Position numbers and translations under genes: made by a program. The notes beneath the pieces are model-generated. The model had not been told where the DNA came from and made no database searches. It worked only from the letters and a program-made list of their open reading frames with translations. This document shows positions 1 through 7,968 of a stretch of DNA of 7,968 nt, in pieces. Location: positions 1 to 7,968 of the forward strand of contig CAMLGC010000097.1 of assembly GCA_946479505.1 (NCBI GenBank). Reading direction: 5' to 3'. This DNA is from an uncultured Sphingomonadaceae bacterium. GTDB lineage: Bacteria > Pseudomonadota > Alphaproteobacteria > Sphingomonadales > Sphingomonadaceae. Each line of letters opens with the position of its first letter. Position 1 is the first letter of the stretch.

Positions 1-1983
<1,983 letters not shown>

Positions 1984-2054
1984 CGTCGTTCTTCACCCTT
2001 TTTGCGGAGCGCCCTGCCCCGGGCGCAGGACGGGGATACGCCCTTTTGTGAGCG

Positions 2055-2083
2055 CCTATACGCGGGCATGCCGGGGGTCTCAA
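2055..2083 (-). promoter_or_regulatory. Predicted sigma70-type promoter for ctaC-ctaD
   Basis: Read on the minus strand, TTGAGA (2083-2078, 5 of 6 to consensus) is followed by exactly 17 bases and TATAGG (2060-2055, 4 of 6). It lies about 70 bp upstream of the ctaC start and points at it. The 17-bp spacer contains the palindrome GGCATGCC (2065-2072), and a second palindrome, GCGCATGCGC (2084-2093), abuts the -35 box; either could be an operator, but no regulator can be named. Predicted from sequence only. Confidence 0.5.
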
Positions 2084-2112
2084 GCGCATGCGCGCGTTTT
2101 TTGGCACATGCG

Positions 2113-2141
2113 TTGCGTGGCCGCGCGCCCAACCGTATCAA
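2113..2141 (+). promoter_or_regulatory. Weak candidate promoter for pyrE
   Basis: TTGCGT (2113-2118) and TATCAA (2136-2141) are separated by 17 bases and end 31 bp before the pyrE ATG. The match is only 3 of 6 and 4 of 6, so this is the best plus-strand candidate I saw in the divergent spacer rather than a firm call. The pyrE ribosome-binding site, AAGGAAG at 2162-2168, is much clearer. Confidence 0.2.
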
Positions 2142-2172
2142 GCGCCCGCTGAAGGCGCGAAAAGGAAGCTCC

Positions 2173-2757
2173 ATGACCCAGGACGAGGTGCTCGACGAAT
2201 TTCGCACGGCCGACGCGCTGCTCGAGGGGCATTTCATCCTGTCCTCGGGCCTGCATTCGCCGGTCTTCCTCCAGAAGATGCGCGTCTTTCAGGACCCGAT
2301 CCGCACCGAGCGCCTCTGCCGTGCGCTCGCCGACGCAATTCGGGAGAGGTTCGGGGCGGTCGATCTGGTCGTCTCGCCCGCGGTCGGCGGGATCATCCCG
2401 GGCTACGAGACGGCGCGCGCGCTCGGCTGCAACGCGGTGTTCGTCGAGCGCGAGGAGGGCGAATTCCGCCTGCGCCGCGGCTTCGAGATTCCCGAAGGGG
2501 CGCGTGTGGTGATGGTGGAGGATATCGTCACCACGGGTCTCTCCTCGCGCGAATGCCTCGATGCGATCCGCGCGCATCCCGGCGAGCTCCTGGGCGCCGC
2601 CTGTCTGATCGACCGCTCGAACGGCCGCGCCGATGTCGGCGCGCCGCTCGTCGCGCTCTGCCGGCTCGACGTGCCCGCTTTCCCCGCCGACGCGCTCCCG
2701 CCCGAGCTTGCGGCGCTCCCCGCGACCAAGCCGGGGAGCCGAGGGCTCGCGAAATGA
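2173..2757 (+). CDS. pyrE: Orotate phosphoribosyltransferase
   Basis: Cytosolic enzyme of de novo pyrimidine synthesis that joins orotate and PRPP to give orotidine 5'-phosphate. The 194-residue length is usual for the shorter bacterial form. Signatures are the N-terminal [17 protein letters not shown] (19-35) and the PRPP-binding motif [14 protein letters not shown] (112-125), with the acidic pair E116-D117 and the flexible TTGLSS loop. The central [18 protein letters not shown] (68-85) is also typical. The open frame extends upstream to 802, but that part is antisense to ctaC/ctaD. The ATG at 2173 is chosen because AAGGAAG lies just upstream with good spacing and the protein begins as family members do. 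It is the first plus-strand gene, divergent from ctaC, and overlaps pdxJ by ATGA. Confidence 0.97.
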   Translation: MTQDEVLDEFRTADALLEGHFILSSGLHSPVFLQKMRVFQDPIRTERLCRALADAIRERFGAVDLVVSPAVGGIIPGYETARALGCNAVFVEREEGEFRLRRGFEIPEGARVVMVEDIVTTGLSSRECLDAIRAHPGELLGAACLIDRSNGRADVGAPLVALCRLDVPAFPADALPPELAALPATKPGSRGLAK

Positions 2758-3482
2758 CTACGCGCCTGCGCCTCGGCATCAACATCGATCACGTCGCGAC
2801 GGTTCGAAACGCGCGCGGTGCCGGCTATCCCGATCCGGTGCGCGCCGCCTTGGTCGCCGCGGAGGCGGGGGCGGACGGGATCACCGCGCATTTGCGCGAG
2901 GATCGCCGCCACATCACCGATAACGACATCGCGCGGCTTTCGTCCGAGCTGTCGATCCCGCTCAACCTGGAAATGGCGGCGACCGACGAGATGCTGGGCC
3001 TCGCGCTCCGCCACCGCCCGCACGCCGCGTGCATCGTCCCCGAAAAGCGCGAGGAGCTGACCACCGAGGGCGGGCTCGATGCGGCAGGGCAGCACGATCG
3101 GCTCGCGCCGCTGGTGGCGGAGCTGGCGGCCGCGAAGGTGCGCGTCTCGCTGTTCATCGAGCCCGATCCGAAGCAGATCGACGCCGCCTTGCGGCTCGGC
3201 GCGCCCGTGGTCGAGCTCCACACCGGCCGCTACGCCGAGCTCGACGGGCCGGAGCGGACCGAGGAGCTGCGCCGCCTGTCGGACGCCGCGGCGCTCGCGG
3301 CGAAGAACGGCATCGAGGTCCATGCCGGCCACGGCCTGACCTATGACAATGTCGCGCCGATCGCCGCGATCCCGCAGGTGCGCGAGCTCAACATCGGCCA
3401 TTTCCTGGTGGGTGAGGCGATCTTCGTCGGCCTCGCCGAGGCGGTGCGCCGGATGCGCACCGCGATGGACGAGGCACGGTGA
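2754..3482 (+). CDS. pdxJ: Pyridoxine 5'-phosphate synthase
   Basis: PdxJ condenses 1-deoxyxylulose 5-phosphate with 3-amino-2-oxopropyl phosphate to form pyridoxine 5'-phosphate, the ring-closing step of the DXP-dependent vitamin B6 pathway. The product is a 242-residue TIM barrel of normal length. Family motifs appear in order: [16 protein letters not shown] (7-22), [13 protein letters not shown] (42-54), LNLEMAA (70-76), [17 protein letters not shown] (93-109), ELHTGRYA (154-161), [13 protein letters not shown] (188-200) and [14 protein letters not shown] (211-224). H46, E73 and H193 sit where the E. coli enzyme has its catalytic His, Glu and His. The ATG overlaps the pyrE stop (ATGA, 2754-2757), with GAGGG at 2741-2745 as a likely ribosome-binding site. 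The longer open frame upstream is a shadow of pyrE. Pairing with pyrE and acpS is common in alphaproteobacteria. Confidence 0.97.
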   Translation: MTTRLRLGINIDHVATVRNARGAGYPDPVRAALVAAEAGADGITAHLREDRRHITDNDIARLSSELSIPLNLEMAATDEMLGLALRHRPHAACIVPEKREELTTEGGLDAAGQHDRLAPLVAELAAAKVRVSLFIEPDPKQIDAALRLGAPVVELHTGRYAELDGPERTEELRRLSDAAALAAKNGIEVHAGHGLTYDNVAPIAAIPQVRELNIGHFLVGEAIFVGLAEAVRRMRTAMDEAR

Positions 3483-3550
3483 GGGAGGGCTCCCAAATCC
3501 TCCCCGGCACGGGGAGGGGGACCGCCGGCGAAGCCGGTGGTGGAGGGGCC

Positions 3551-3576
3551 GCCGTTGCAAACGGCGGCTGCGCCGC
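3551..3576 (+). repeat. 26-bp direct repeat, left copy (hairpin core of the element)
   Basis: Identical over 26 bases to 3681-3706 and in the same orientation, although the surrounding arms are inverted. It contains most of a 9-bp stem (3548-3556 with 3560-3568) closed by the loop GCA. A direct repeat inside an inverted structure is unexpected and is most simply one core represented twice. Confidence 0.95.
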
Positions 3577-3680
<104 letters not shown>

Positions 3681-3706
3681 GCCGTTGCAAACGGCGGCTG
3701 CGCCGC
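3681..3706 (+). repeat. 26-bp direct repeat, right copy
   Basis: Second identical copy of 3551-3576, offset by exactly 130 bp. The sequence after it (3707-3716, CGCCCCTCCA) is the partner expected for the left arm at 3541-3549. Joining 3576 directly to 3707 therefore restores a continuous palindrome. Confidence 0.95.
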
Positions 3707-3755
3707 CGCCCCTCCACCAAGCCGCTTCGCAGCTTGGTCCCCCTCCCCGTGCCGG

Positions 3756-3761
3756 GGAGGA
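3756..3761 (+). promoter_or_regulatory. acpS ribosome-binding site inside the repeat terminus
   Basis: GGAGGA at 3756-3761 is a near-consensus Shine-Dalgarno sequence, 5 nt before the acpS ATG at 3767, and supports that start. It belongs to the right arm of the repeat and lies on the 3' side of a perfect 8-bp local hairpin (3742-3760). In mRNA it may thus be paired and partly hidden. The same hairpin followed by ATTTTG also looks like a weak intrinsic terminator. Confidence 0.7.
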
Positions 3762-3766
3762 TTTTG

Positions 3767-4180
3767 ATGATCCTCGGGCTCGGCTCGGACCTGTGCAACA
3801 TCGAGCGCATCCAGGCGTCGCTCGACCGGTTCGGCGAGCGCTTCGAGCGGCGCTGCTTCACCGAGGTCGAGCGCGCCAAGGCGGCGCGGCGGCCGTTCAC
3901 GCACGCCGCGACGCTCGCCAAGCGCTTCGCCGCGAAGGAGGCGTTCTCCAAGGCGGTCGGCACCGGGTTCAGGCAGGGCGTGTTCCTCAAGGACATCGGC
4001 GTGGTCAACGCCCCCTCGGGCGCGCCGACGCTCGCGCTCACCGGCGGGGCCAGGGCGAGGCTTGACGCGATGATCCCCGAAGGCCACGTCGCACGCATCC
4101 ATGTGACGCTTACCGACGATCACCCCTGGGCGCAGGCCTTCGTGATCGTCGAGGCGGTCGCGCGCGAGGACGAAGCATGA
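3767..4180 (+). CDS. acpS: Holo-[acyl-carrier-protein] synthase
   Basis: AcpS transfers the 4'-phosphopantetheine arm of coenzyme A to a serine of apo-ACP, activating it for fatty acid synthesis. The 137-residue length fits the family. [15 protein letters not shown] at the N-terminus carries the metal-binding D8. [15 protein letters not shown] (53-67) carries E58 of the characteristic KxFAAKEAxxKAxGTG motif, and [18 protein letters not shown] (112-129) is the conserved C-terminal strand region. The upstream open frame (from 3479) runs through the repeat and homopolymer block and is not credible; the ATG at 3767 has a strong ribosome-binding site and matches family starts. It overlaps lepB by ATGA, the usual acpS-lepB pairing of alphaproteobacteria. 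Confidence 0.96.
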   Translation: MILGLGSDLCNIERIQASLDRFGERFERRCFTEVERAKAARRPFTHAATLAKRFAAKEAFSKAVGTGFRQGVFLKDIGVVNAPSGAPTLALTGGARARLDAMIPEGHVARIHVTLTDDHPWAQAFVIVEAVAREDEA

Positions 4181-5070
4181 GCAAGGAGTTGGCGTTGGAG
4201 AGCGACGAAGCGCACGTGGCCCCCGAGGAATCCGCCGCCGACCGCAGCGTCCGCCGCCGCGCCGAATGGTGGGCCGAGATCAAGGGCATCTTCTGGTTGA
4301 TCCTCGCGGTGCTCGCCTTCCACAGCTTCATCGCCAAGCCCTTCTACATCCCGTCCGAATCGATGCTGCCCGACCTGCTCGTCGGCGACCGGCTGGTGGT
4401 GAGCAAATACCCGTACGGCTATTCGTTCGTCTCGCCGACCTTTCATCTTCTGCCCTTCATCGACGGCCGCCTGTTCGGCAGCCTGCCCGAGCGCGGCGAT
4501 ATCGTCATCGTGACCCCGCCGGGGACGCGCACCGACTACATCAAGCGCGTGATCGGGCTTCCGGGCGACCGACTGGAGGTGCGCGGCGGGCAGGTGATCC
4601 TGAACGGCGTGCCGGTGAAGCGCGGGCCGCTCCATTACATCGACCTGCCGGTCGACGAGAATTCGACCTGCAGCCGACAGGAATATCCGGGCGCGCGCCA
4701 GCCGGGGCCGAGCGGCGATCTCGTCTGCCACCTGCCGGTCGTCACCGAGACCTTGCCCAACGGGCGCCGCTACGACACGATCGACCTCGAGCTCGGCTTC
4801 AGCGAGGGCGACAATTACGGCCCGATCACCATTCCCGAAGGCGACGTTTTCGTGATGGGCGACAATCGCGATCGCAGCGCCGACAGCCGCTTCTCGCTCG
4901 CCGAGCTGGGGCTGGGCGGGCCGGTGCCGTGGGAATATCTGGGCGGCCGCGCCGAGTTCATCACCTTCTCGCTTGACGGCAGCGCGAGCTGGAACCCGCT
5001 CACCTGGTTCGGCGCCTTCCGCGGCGGCCGCGCGGGCACCTCGCTCCACCCGGTCGACACCACACCGTGA
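4177..5070 (+). CDS. lepB: Signal peptidase I
   Basis: Inner-membrane Ser/Lys protease that removes signal peptides from exported proteins. The 297-residue protein has a charged cytoplasmic N-terminus (1-36), one clear membrane helix (about 37-55) and a periplasmic catalytic domain. Box [21 protein letters not shown] (56-75), holds the nucleophile S62. [16 protein letters not shown] (121-136) holds the general base K123. [11 protein letters not shown] (228-238) is the conserved box E. Residues 160-200 form an insertion with two cysteines (C165, C184) that could form a periplasmic disulfide, as in E. coli LepB, where a Cys pair occurs in a similar region. Start ATG overlaps the acpS stop, with GAGGA at 4166-4170 upstream. 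In many alphaproteobacteria rnc and era follow; here they do not. Confidence 0.96.
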   Translation: MSKELALESDEAHVAPEESAADRSVRRRAEWWAEIKGIFWLILAVLAFHSFIAKPFYIPSESMLPDLLVGDRLVVSKYPYGYSFVSPTFHLLPFIDGRLFGSLPERGDIVIVTPPGTRTDYIKRVIGLPGDRLEVRGGQVILNGVPVKRGPLHYIDLPVDENSTCSRQEYPGARQPGPSGDLVCHLPVVTETLPNGRRYDTIDLELGFSEGDNYGPITIPEGDVFVMGDNRDRSADSRFSLAELGLGGPVPWEYLGGRAEFITFSLDGSASWNPLTWFGAFRGGRAGTSLHPVDTTP

Positions 5071-6140
5071 TCGACACGCCCGAAAGCGTCGTCCACGATC
5101 CCAGCCCCAACGAGCTGCGCGACCCCGAGACGCGCCGCGAATTGAAGCGCGCGAGCATCTGGCTCGGCCTGGTCTGCGCGATCGCGCTGATCGTCCTGCT
5201 CATCCAGCCGCTGCTCATCATCTTCGGCGGGCTCGTCTTCGCCTCGATGCTCGATGGCGGGGTGCGGCTCCTGGGCAAGGTGCTGCCCATTCCGCGCGGC
5301 TGGCGGCTGCTGATCGTCGTGCTCGGCGTGCTCGCCTTCATCCTCGGCGTTTTCTACATGACGGGCGTCCAGATCGCGGTGCAGTTCGAGCAGCTTCGCG
5401 CGACGCTCGAGGTGCAGACGACGCGGATCACCGCCTGGGCGACCGATCTCGGGATCATGCCCGGCCCGTCCGACTTCCAGGGCCTCGTCAGTCAGGCGGC
5501 GGGCAGCGTCGGGCGGCTGACCTCGTGGGTCGGCACCGCGCTGGGCGCCGTCACCACCTTGTTCATGATCCTTGTGATCGGGCTGTTCGTGGCGATGGAG
5601 CCGCGGCTCTACGACCGCGGCCTCCAATGGCTGATCCCGAGCGACAAGCGCGCCGAATTCGCGATCACGATCGACGAGATGGCATGGACGATGCGCCGCC
5701 TGCTCGCGGGGCGCCTCGTCGGCATGGCGTTCGAGGGCGTCCTCACCTGGCTGCTGCTCGCGATCGTCGGCGTGCCGATGGCGCTGCTGCTCGGCATCAT
5801 CACCGGCATCCTCGCCTTTGTCCCCAATATCGGCGCATTCATCAGCGGCGTGCTGATGGTCTCGGTGGGGTTCAGCGCAGGCGTCGATACCGGGCTTGCG
5901 GCCATCCTCGTCTATTTCGGGGTGCAGACCTTCGACGGCTATGTCGTCATCCCGATGGTGGCGCGGCGCACGGTCGATCTGCCGCCGGCGCTGACGCTCT
6001 CCGCGCAGATCCTCGCGAGCACCCTGTTCGGCGTGCTCGGCCTCGCGCTCGCCGACCCGATGACCGCGATGATCAAGGTCGCGCTCGAACGCAGTTCCGA
6101 GCGCGAGGCCGAGGATCAGGACAGGGAAGCCGCGACATGA
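5067..6140 (+). CDS. AI-2E/PerM-family membrane transporter
   Basis: A 357-residue polytopic inner-membrane protein of the AI-2E transporter (PerM/TqsA/YdiK) family. Members include exporters linked to autoinducer-2 and Na+/H+ antiporters, so the substrate cannot be told from sequence. Hydrophobic segments lie at about 31-59, 79-100, 154-177, 223-248, 255-270, 276-295 and 308-333, with an amphipathic soluble stretch at 101-150, as in the family. Conserved motifs are FVPNIGAFISGVL (251-263) and PMVARRTVDLPPALTL (296-311). The start is GTG at 5067, overlapping the lepB stop as GTGA. No good ribosome-binding site precedes it, so translation probably depends on termination of lepB. The cytoplasmic C-terminal tail (338-357) is highly charged. 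Confidence 0.9.
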   Translation: MIDTPESVVHDPSPNELRDPETRRELKRASIWLGLVCAIALIVLLIQPLLIIFGGLVFASMLDGGVRLLGKVLPIPRGWRLLIVVLGVLAFILGVFYMTGVQIAVQFEQLRATLEVQTTRITAWATDLGIMPGPSDFQGLVSQAAGSVGRLTSWVGTALGAVTTLFMILVIGLFVAMEPRLYDRGLQWLIPSDKRAEFAITIDEMAWTMRRLLAGRLVGMAFEGVLTWLLLAIVGVPMALLLGIITGILAFVPNIGAFISGVLMVSVGFSAGVDTGLAAILVYFGVQTFDGYVVIPMVARRTVDLPPALTLSAQILASTLFGVLGLALADPMTAMIKVALERSSEREAEDQDREAAT

Positions 6141-6766
6141 AGCTCGTTCTTCACGATTACTGGCGCTCGTCGGCGAGCTACCGCGTGCGGATCGCGCTTG
6201 CGCTCAAGGGCGTGGAGTACGAGTCGCGGTCGGTGAACCTGATCGAAGGCGGGCAGCGCGGGCCGGACAATCTCGCGCGCAACCCGCAAGGGTTCGTGCC
6301 GACGTTGATGGCGGACGGCCAGCCGCTGACGCAGAGCCTCGCGATCATCGACTGGCTCGACGCTGCCTTCCCCAACCCGCCGCTCGTCCCGAGCGATCCG
6401 CTCAAGCGCGCCCACACGCTTGCGCAGGCGCTGGTGATCGCGTGCGACATCCACCCGCTCGACAATCTGCGCGTGCTCAAGCGCCTCCAGGAGCAATTCG
6501 ACGCCGATAAGGAGGCGCGCGACACCTGGTATCGCCACTGGATCGCGGAAGGGTTCGCCGCGCTGGAGGCGATGGCGGGCGACGGCCCGTTCCTAGGCGG
6601 CGAGGCGCCCGATCTCGCCGATATCTGCCTCGTCCCGCAACTATACAACGCGCGCCGGTTGGAGCTTCCGCTCGACGGCTGGCCGAAGCTCGTCCGCGCG
6701 GATGCGGCCGCGGCGGCACTCCCGGCGTTCGCTGCGGCGCATCCGGATCGTGCCAAGCCGGCCTGA
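6137..6766 (+). CDS. maiA: Maleylacetoacetate isomerase-type zeta-class glutathione S-transferase
   Basis: Cytosolic GST-fold enzyme; zeta-class members isomerise maleylacetoacetate to fumarylacetoacetate in tyrosine/homogentisate breakdown using glutathione. The 209-residue product has a thioredoxin-like N-terminal domain (1-80) with the zeta motif SSASYRVRIAL (11-21), the cis-Pro region FVPTL (53-57) and the glutathione-binding QSLAIIDWLD (67-76). A helical C-terminal domain follows, with DLADICLVPQLYNARR (159-174). The third motif residue is Ala13 where the SSCS-type motif has Cys, so exact substrate use is less certain; related maleylpyruvate isomerases share this fold. Start ATG overlaps the preceding stop (ATGA), with AGGGAAG at 6123-6129. 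No other tyrosine-catabolic gene (hmgA, fahA) is visible here. Confidence 0.88.
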   Translation: MKLVLHDYWRSSASYRVRIALALKGVEYESRSVNLIEGGQRGPDNLARNPQGFVPTLMADGQPLTQSLAIIDWLDAAFPNPPLVPSDPLKRAHTLAQALVIACDIHPLDNLRVLKRLQEQFDADKEARDTWYRHWIAEGFAALEAMAGDGPFLGGEAPDLADICLVPQLYNARRLELPLDGWPKLVRADAAAAALPAFAAAHPDRAKPA

Positions 6767-6780
6767 GGCGCGGGGAGATC

Positions 6781-6822
6781 TTGCGGACGGCGCCCGAAGT
6801 GTCCACCTTTCTCCTCCGATGA
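6781..6822 (+). CDS. Possible 13-codon leader ORF before the membrane-protein gene
   Basis: A TTG at 6781 is preceded by GGGGAGA (6771-6777) at suitable spacing and opens a 13-codon frame. Its TGA (6820-6822) overlaps the ATG of the next gene as ATGA. The downstream ATG itself has only pyrimidines upstream, so ribosomes ending this frame could start there. The rest of the 52-bp spacer between maiA and the next gene shows nothing else. A short TTG-started frame can easily arise by chance, so this is tentative. Confidence 0.2.
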   Translation: MRTAPEVSTFLLR

Positions 6823-7736
6823 CAGCGCCGATCGCCGAAGCCTCCGCCGCGGCGCGCGGCGACCTGGCCGCCCCGGAGCCGCCCGGCTCCACGAGCCGCT
6901 GGGCGGCGGTGGCGGGCGCGGTGCTCACGATCGCGATGGTCGCAGGCCTCGCGCGCGAGCTCCTCTCGTCGGGGCTCGCCGGGCTCCATGCGCTCGTTCC
7001 CGAAAACCCGCTTTTCTACGCCGCGCTCGCGCTCTTCTACGTCGCGGCCCCGGCGTGCGACTATCTCATCTACCGCCGCCTCTGGGACCTGCCGCTCGCG
7101 GGCTTCGTCGCGCTCCTCAAGAAGCGGATCGCGAACGACGTGCTGTTCGGCTATTCGGGCGACGCCTATTTCTACACCTGGGCGCGCGCGCACGCCGCCG
7201 CCGCCGCGCCCTTCGGCGCGGTCAAGGACGTCGTGATCCTCTCGGCGATCGCGGGGAACGCGATCACGCTCGCCGGAATCGCGCTCGCGCTGCCGATCGG
7301 GGCACACCTGCTCGACGCGGGCGAGTTGAAGGCGCTGCTCGGATCGATCGCGGTGATCTTCGCGATGTCGCTGCCTTTCCTGATCTTCTCGAAGCGCGTC
7401 TTCACGCTGCCGCGCGGGCGGCTGTGGTGGATTTTCGGGGTGCATTGCCTGCGTCTCGTGCTCACCTCGGCGTTGATCGCGTTCGCCTGGCATTTCGCGC
7501 TGCCGGAGGTCTCGATCGGCCTCTGGCTGCTCCTCGTGGCGGGGCGTCTGCTCGTCTCGCGTCTCCCGCTCGTGCCGAACAAAGACCTTGTTTTCGCCAA
7601 TTTCGCCATCATTCTTATGGGCAATGATGGGGCCGTTACCGGTCTCGTCGCGCTGACCGCTGCGCTGACCCTGCTCGCGCACGTCGCGCTGATCGCCGCC
7701 TTCGGGGCGCATGCTCTAACGAGGAAACAGACATGA
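6819..7736 (+). CDS. Polytopic membrane protein of unknown function
   Basis: I do not recognise a firm family. The 305-residue product has a 26-residue polar, Ala/Pro-rich N-terminus and about eight hydrophobic segments, near 27-45, 63-85, 92-104, 136-162, 172-190, 203-226, 231-247 and 273-297. Notable polar stretches are KKRIANDVLFGYSGDAYFYTWAR (101-123), with aromatic and charged residues likely at a membrane face, and SRLPLVPNKDLVFANFAI (247-264). The latter is placed like the R-x-P loop of the lysylphosphatidylglycerol-synthase/flippase-like family, but the match is too weak to assign. The ATG at 6819 is preferred: the longer frame from 6702 overlaps maiA and adds an Arg-rich, non-membrane stretch. 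It overlaps the DUF2141-like gene by ATGA, suggesting joint expression and perhaps a shared envelope role. Confidence 0.85.
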   Translation: MTAPIAEASAAARGDLAAPEPPGSTSRWAAVAGAVLTIAMVAGLARELLSSGLAGLHALVPENPLFYAALALFYVAAPACDYLIYRRLWDLPLAGFVALLKKRIANDVLFGYSGDAYFYTWARAHAAAAAPFGAVKDVVILSAIAGNAITLAGIALALPIGAHLLDAGELKALLGSIAVIFAMSLPFLIFSKRVFTLPRGRLWWIFGVHCLRLVLTSALIAFAWHFALPEVSIGLWLLLVAGRLLVSRLPLVPNKDLVFANFAIILMGNDGAVTGLVALTAALTLLAHVALIAAFGAHALTRKQT

Positions 7737-7968
7737 ACCGAACGATTCCGCTCGCGCTCGCCGCTGCCCTGCTGACGCCTGCCGCCGCTGAGGCCGCGAC
7801 CCCGCTCGGAAGCGACGCCGCCGCCTGCACCTCGGGCAAGGGGCCGGCGGTGCTCGTCAACATCTCCGGCCTCAAGGACCGCGACGGCCGGATGAAGCTC
7901 GAACTCTACCCCGCCACCGAAGATGGCTGGCTCGAACATCGCGAGACGCTTCAGGCCGCGGGCAAGAC
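7733..7968 (+). CDS. Secreted DUF2141-like protein (partial, N-terminal part)
   Basis: Seventy-eight codons are present before the window edge. Residues 1-21 form a signal peptide with probable cleavage after AEA (19-21), so the product should be exported. The mature start, with a single Cys at 32 and the strand pair AVLVNISGLKDRDGRMKLELY (39-59), resembles the opening of DUF2141 proteins, a beta-rich periplasmic family of unknown function. The family match is from pattern memory on an incomplete protein. The ribosome-binding site GAGGAAA (7721-7727) is strong, and the ATG overlaps the stop of the membrane-protein gene. Confidence 0.75.
   Translation, partial: MNRTIPLALAAALLTPAAAEAATPLGSDAAACTSGKGPAVLVNISGLKDRDGRMKLELYPATEDGWLEHRETLQAAGK

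Noticed and set aside
2403..3560. Minus-strand 385-codon open frame opposite pyrE/pdxJ
   Set aside because: Both plus-strand genes have full motif sets and ribosome-binding sites; this frame has none and enters the repeat.
6477..7712. Minus-strand 411-codon open frame opposite maiA and the membrane gene
   Set aside because: Composition is Arg/Glu/Asp-rich without domains, while the plus strand gives clear membrane helices and GST motifs.

Overview
The window is GC-rich chromosomal DNA, with third codon positions dominated by G and C. It reads as an alphaproteobacterium, most likely of the Sphingomonadales. This rests on the alphaproteobacterial form of the CtaC/CtaD proteins, the pyrE-pdxJ-acpS-lepB gene order, and a composite palindromic intergenic repeat of a kind I associate with Sphingomonas genomes. 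Species cannot be fixed from the sequence alone.

Layout. Positions 1-1983 carry the minus-strand ctaC-ctaD pair, encoding subunits II and I of an aa3-type cytochrome c oxidase; ctaD runs off the left edge. A 189-bp divergent spacer (1984-2172) holds a good sigma70-type promoter facing ctaC. From 2173 onward everything is on the plus strand: pyrE (orotate phosphoribosyltransferase) and pdxJ (pyridoxine 5'-phosphate synthase) overlap by 4 bp. A 284-bp gap (3483-3766) follows, filled by a palindromic repeat with a strange G/C homopolymer core. Then come acpS (holo-ACP synthase), lepB (signal peptidase I), an AI-2E/PerM-family membrane protein and maiA (zeta-class GST, maleylacetoacetate isomerase type), each overlapping the next by 4 bp. 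After a 52-bp spacer come an unrecognised polytopic membrane protein and the first 78 codons of a secreted DUF2141-like protein, again with a 4-bp overlap. No gap exceeds 300 bp; I saw no tRNA, rRNA, CRISPR array, transposase or integrase.

How the genes fit together. The left end is respiratory. The right side is a housekeeping run (pyrimidine, vitamin B6, carrier-protein priming, protein export) packed so tightly that translational coupling is likely. The four-base ATGA or GTGA overlaps occur at five of the seven plus-strand gene junctions. The exceptions are pdxJ/acpS, where the repeat sits, and maiA/membrane protein.

The most notable signal is at 3495-3764. Two arms form a nested inverted repeat, yet each carries the same 26-bp core in the same orientation. 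The two cores are separated by 104 bp of almost pure G and C runs. Removing one core and the homopolymers leaves a clean 140-bp palindromic element. I think the homopolymer block is a sequencing/assembly artefact at a strong hairpin, while the 140-bp element is real and supplies the ribosome-binding site of acpS.
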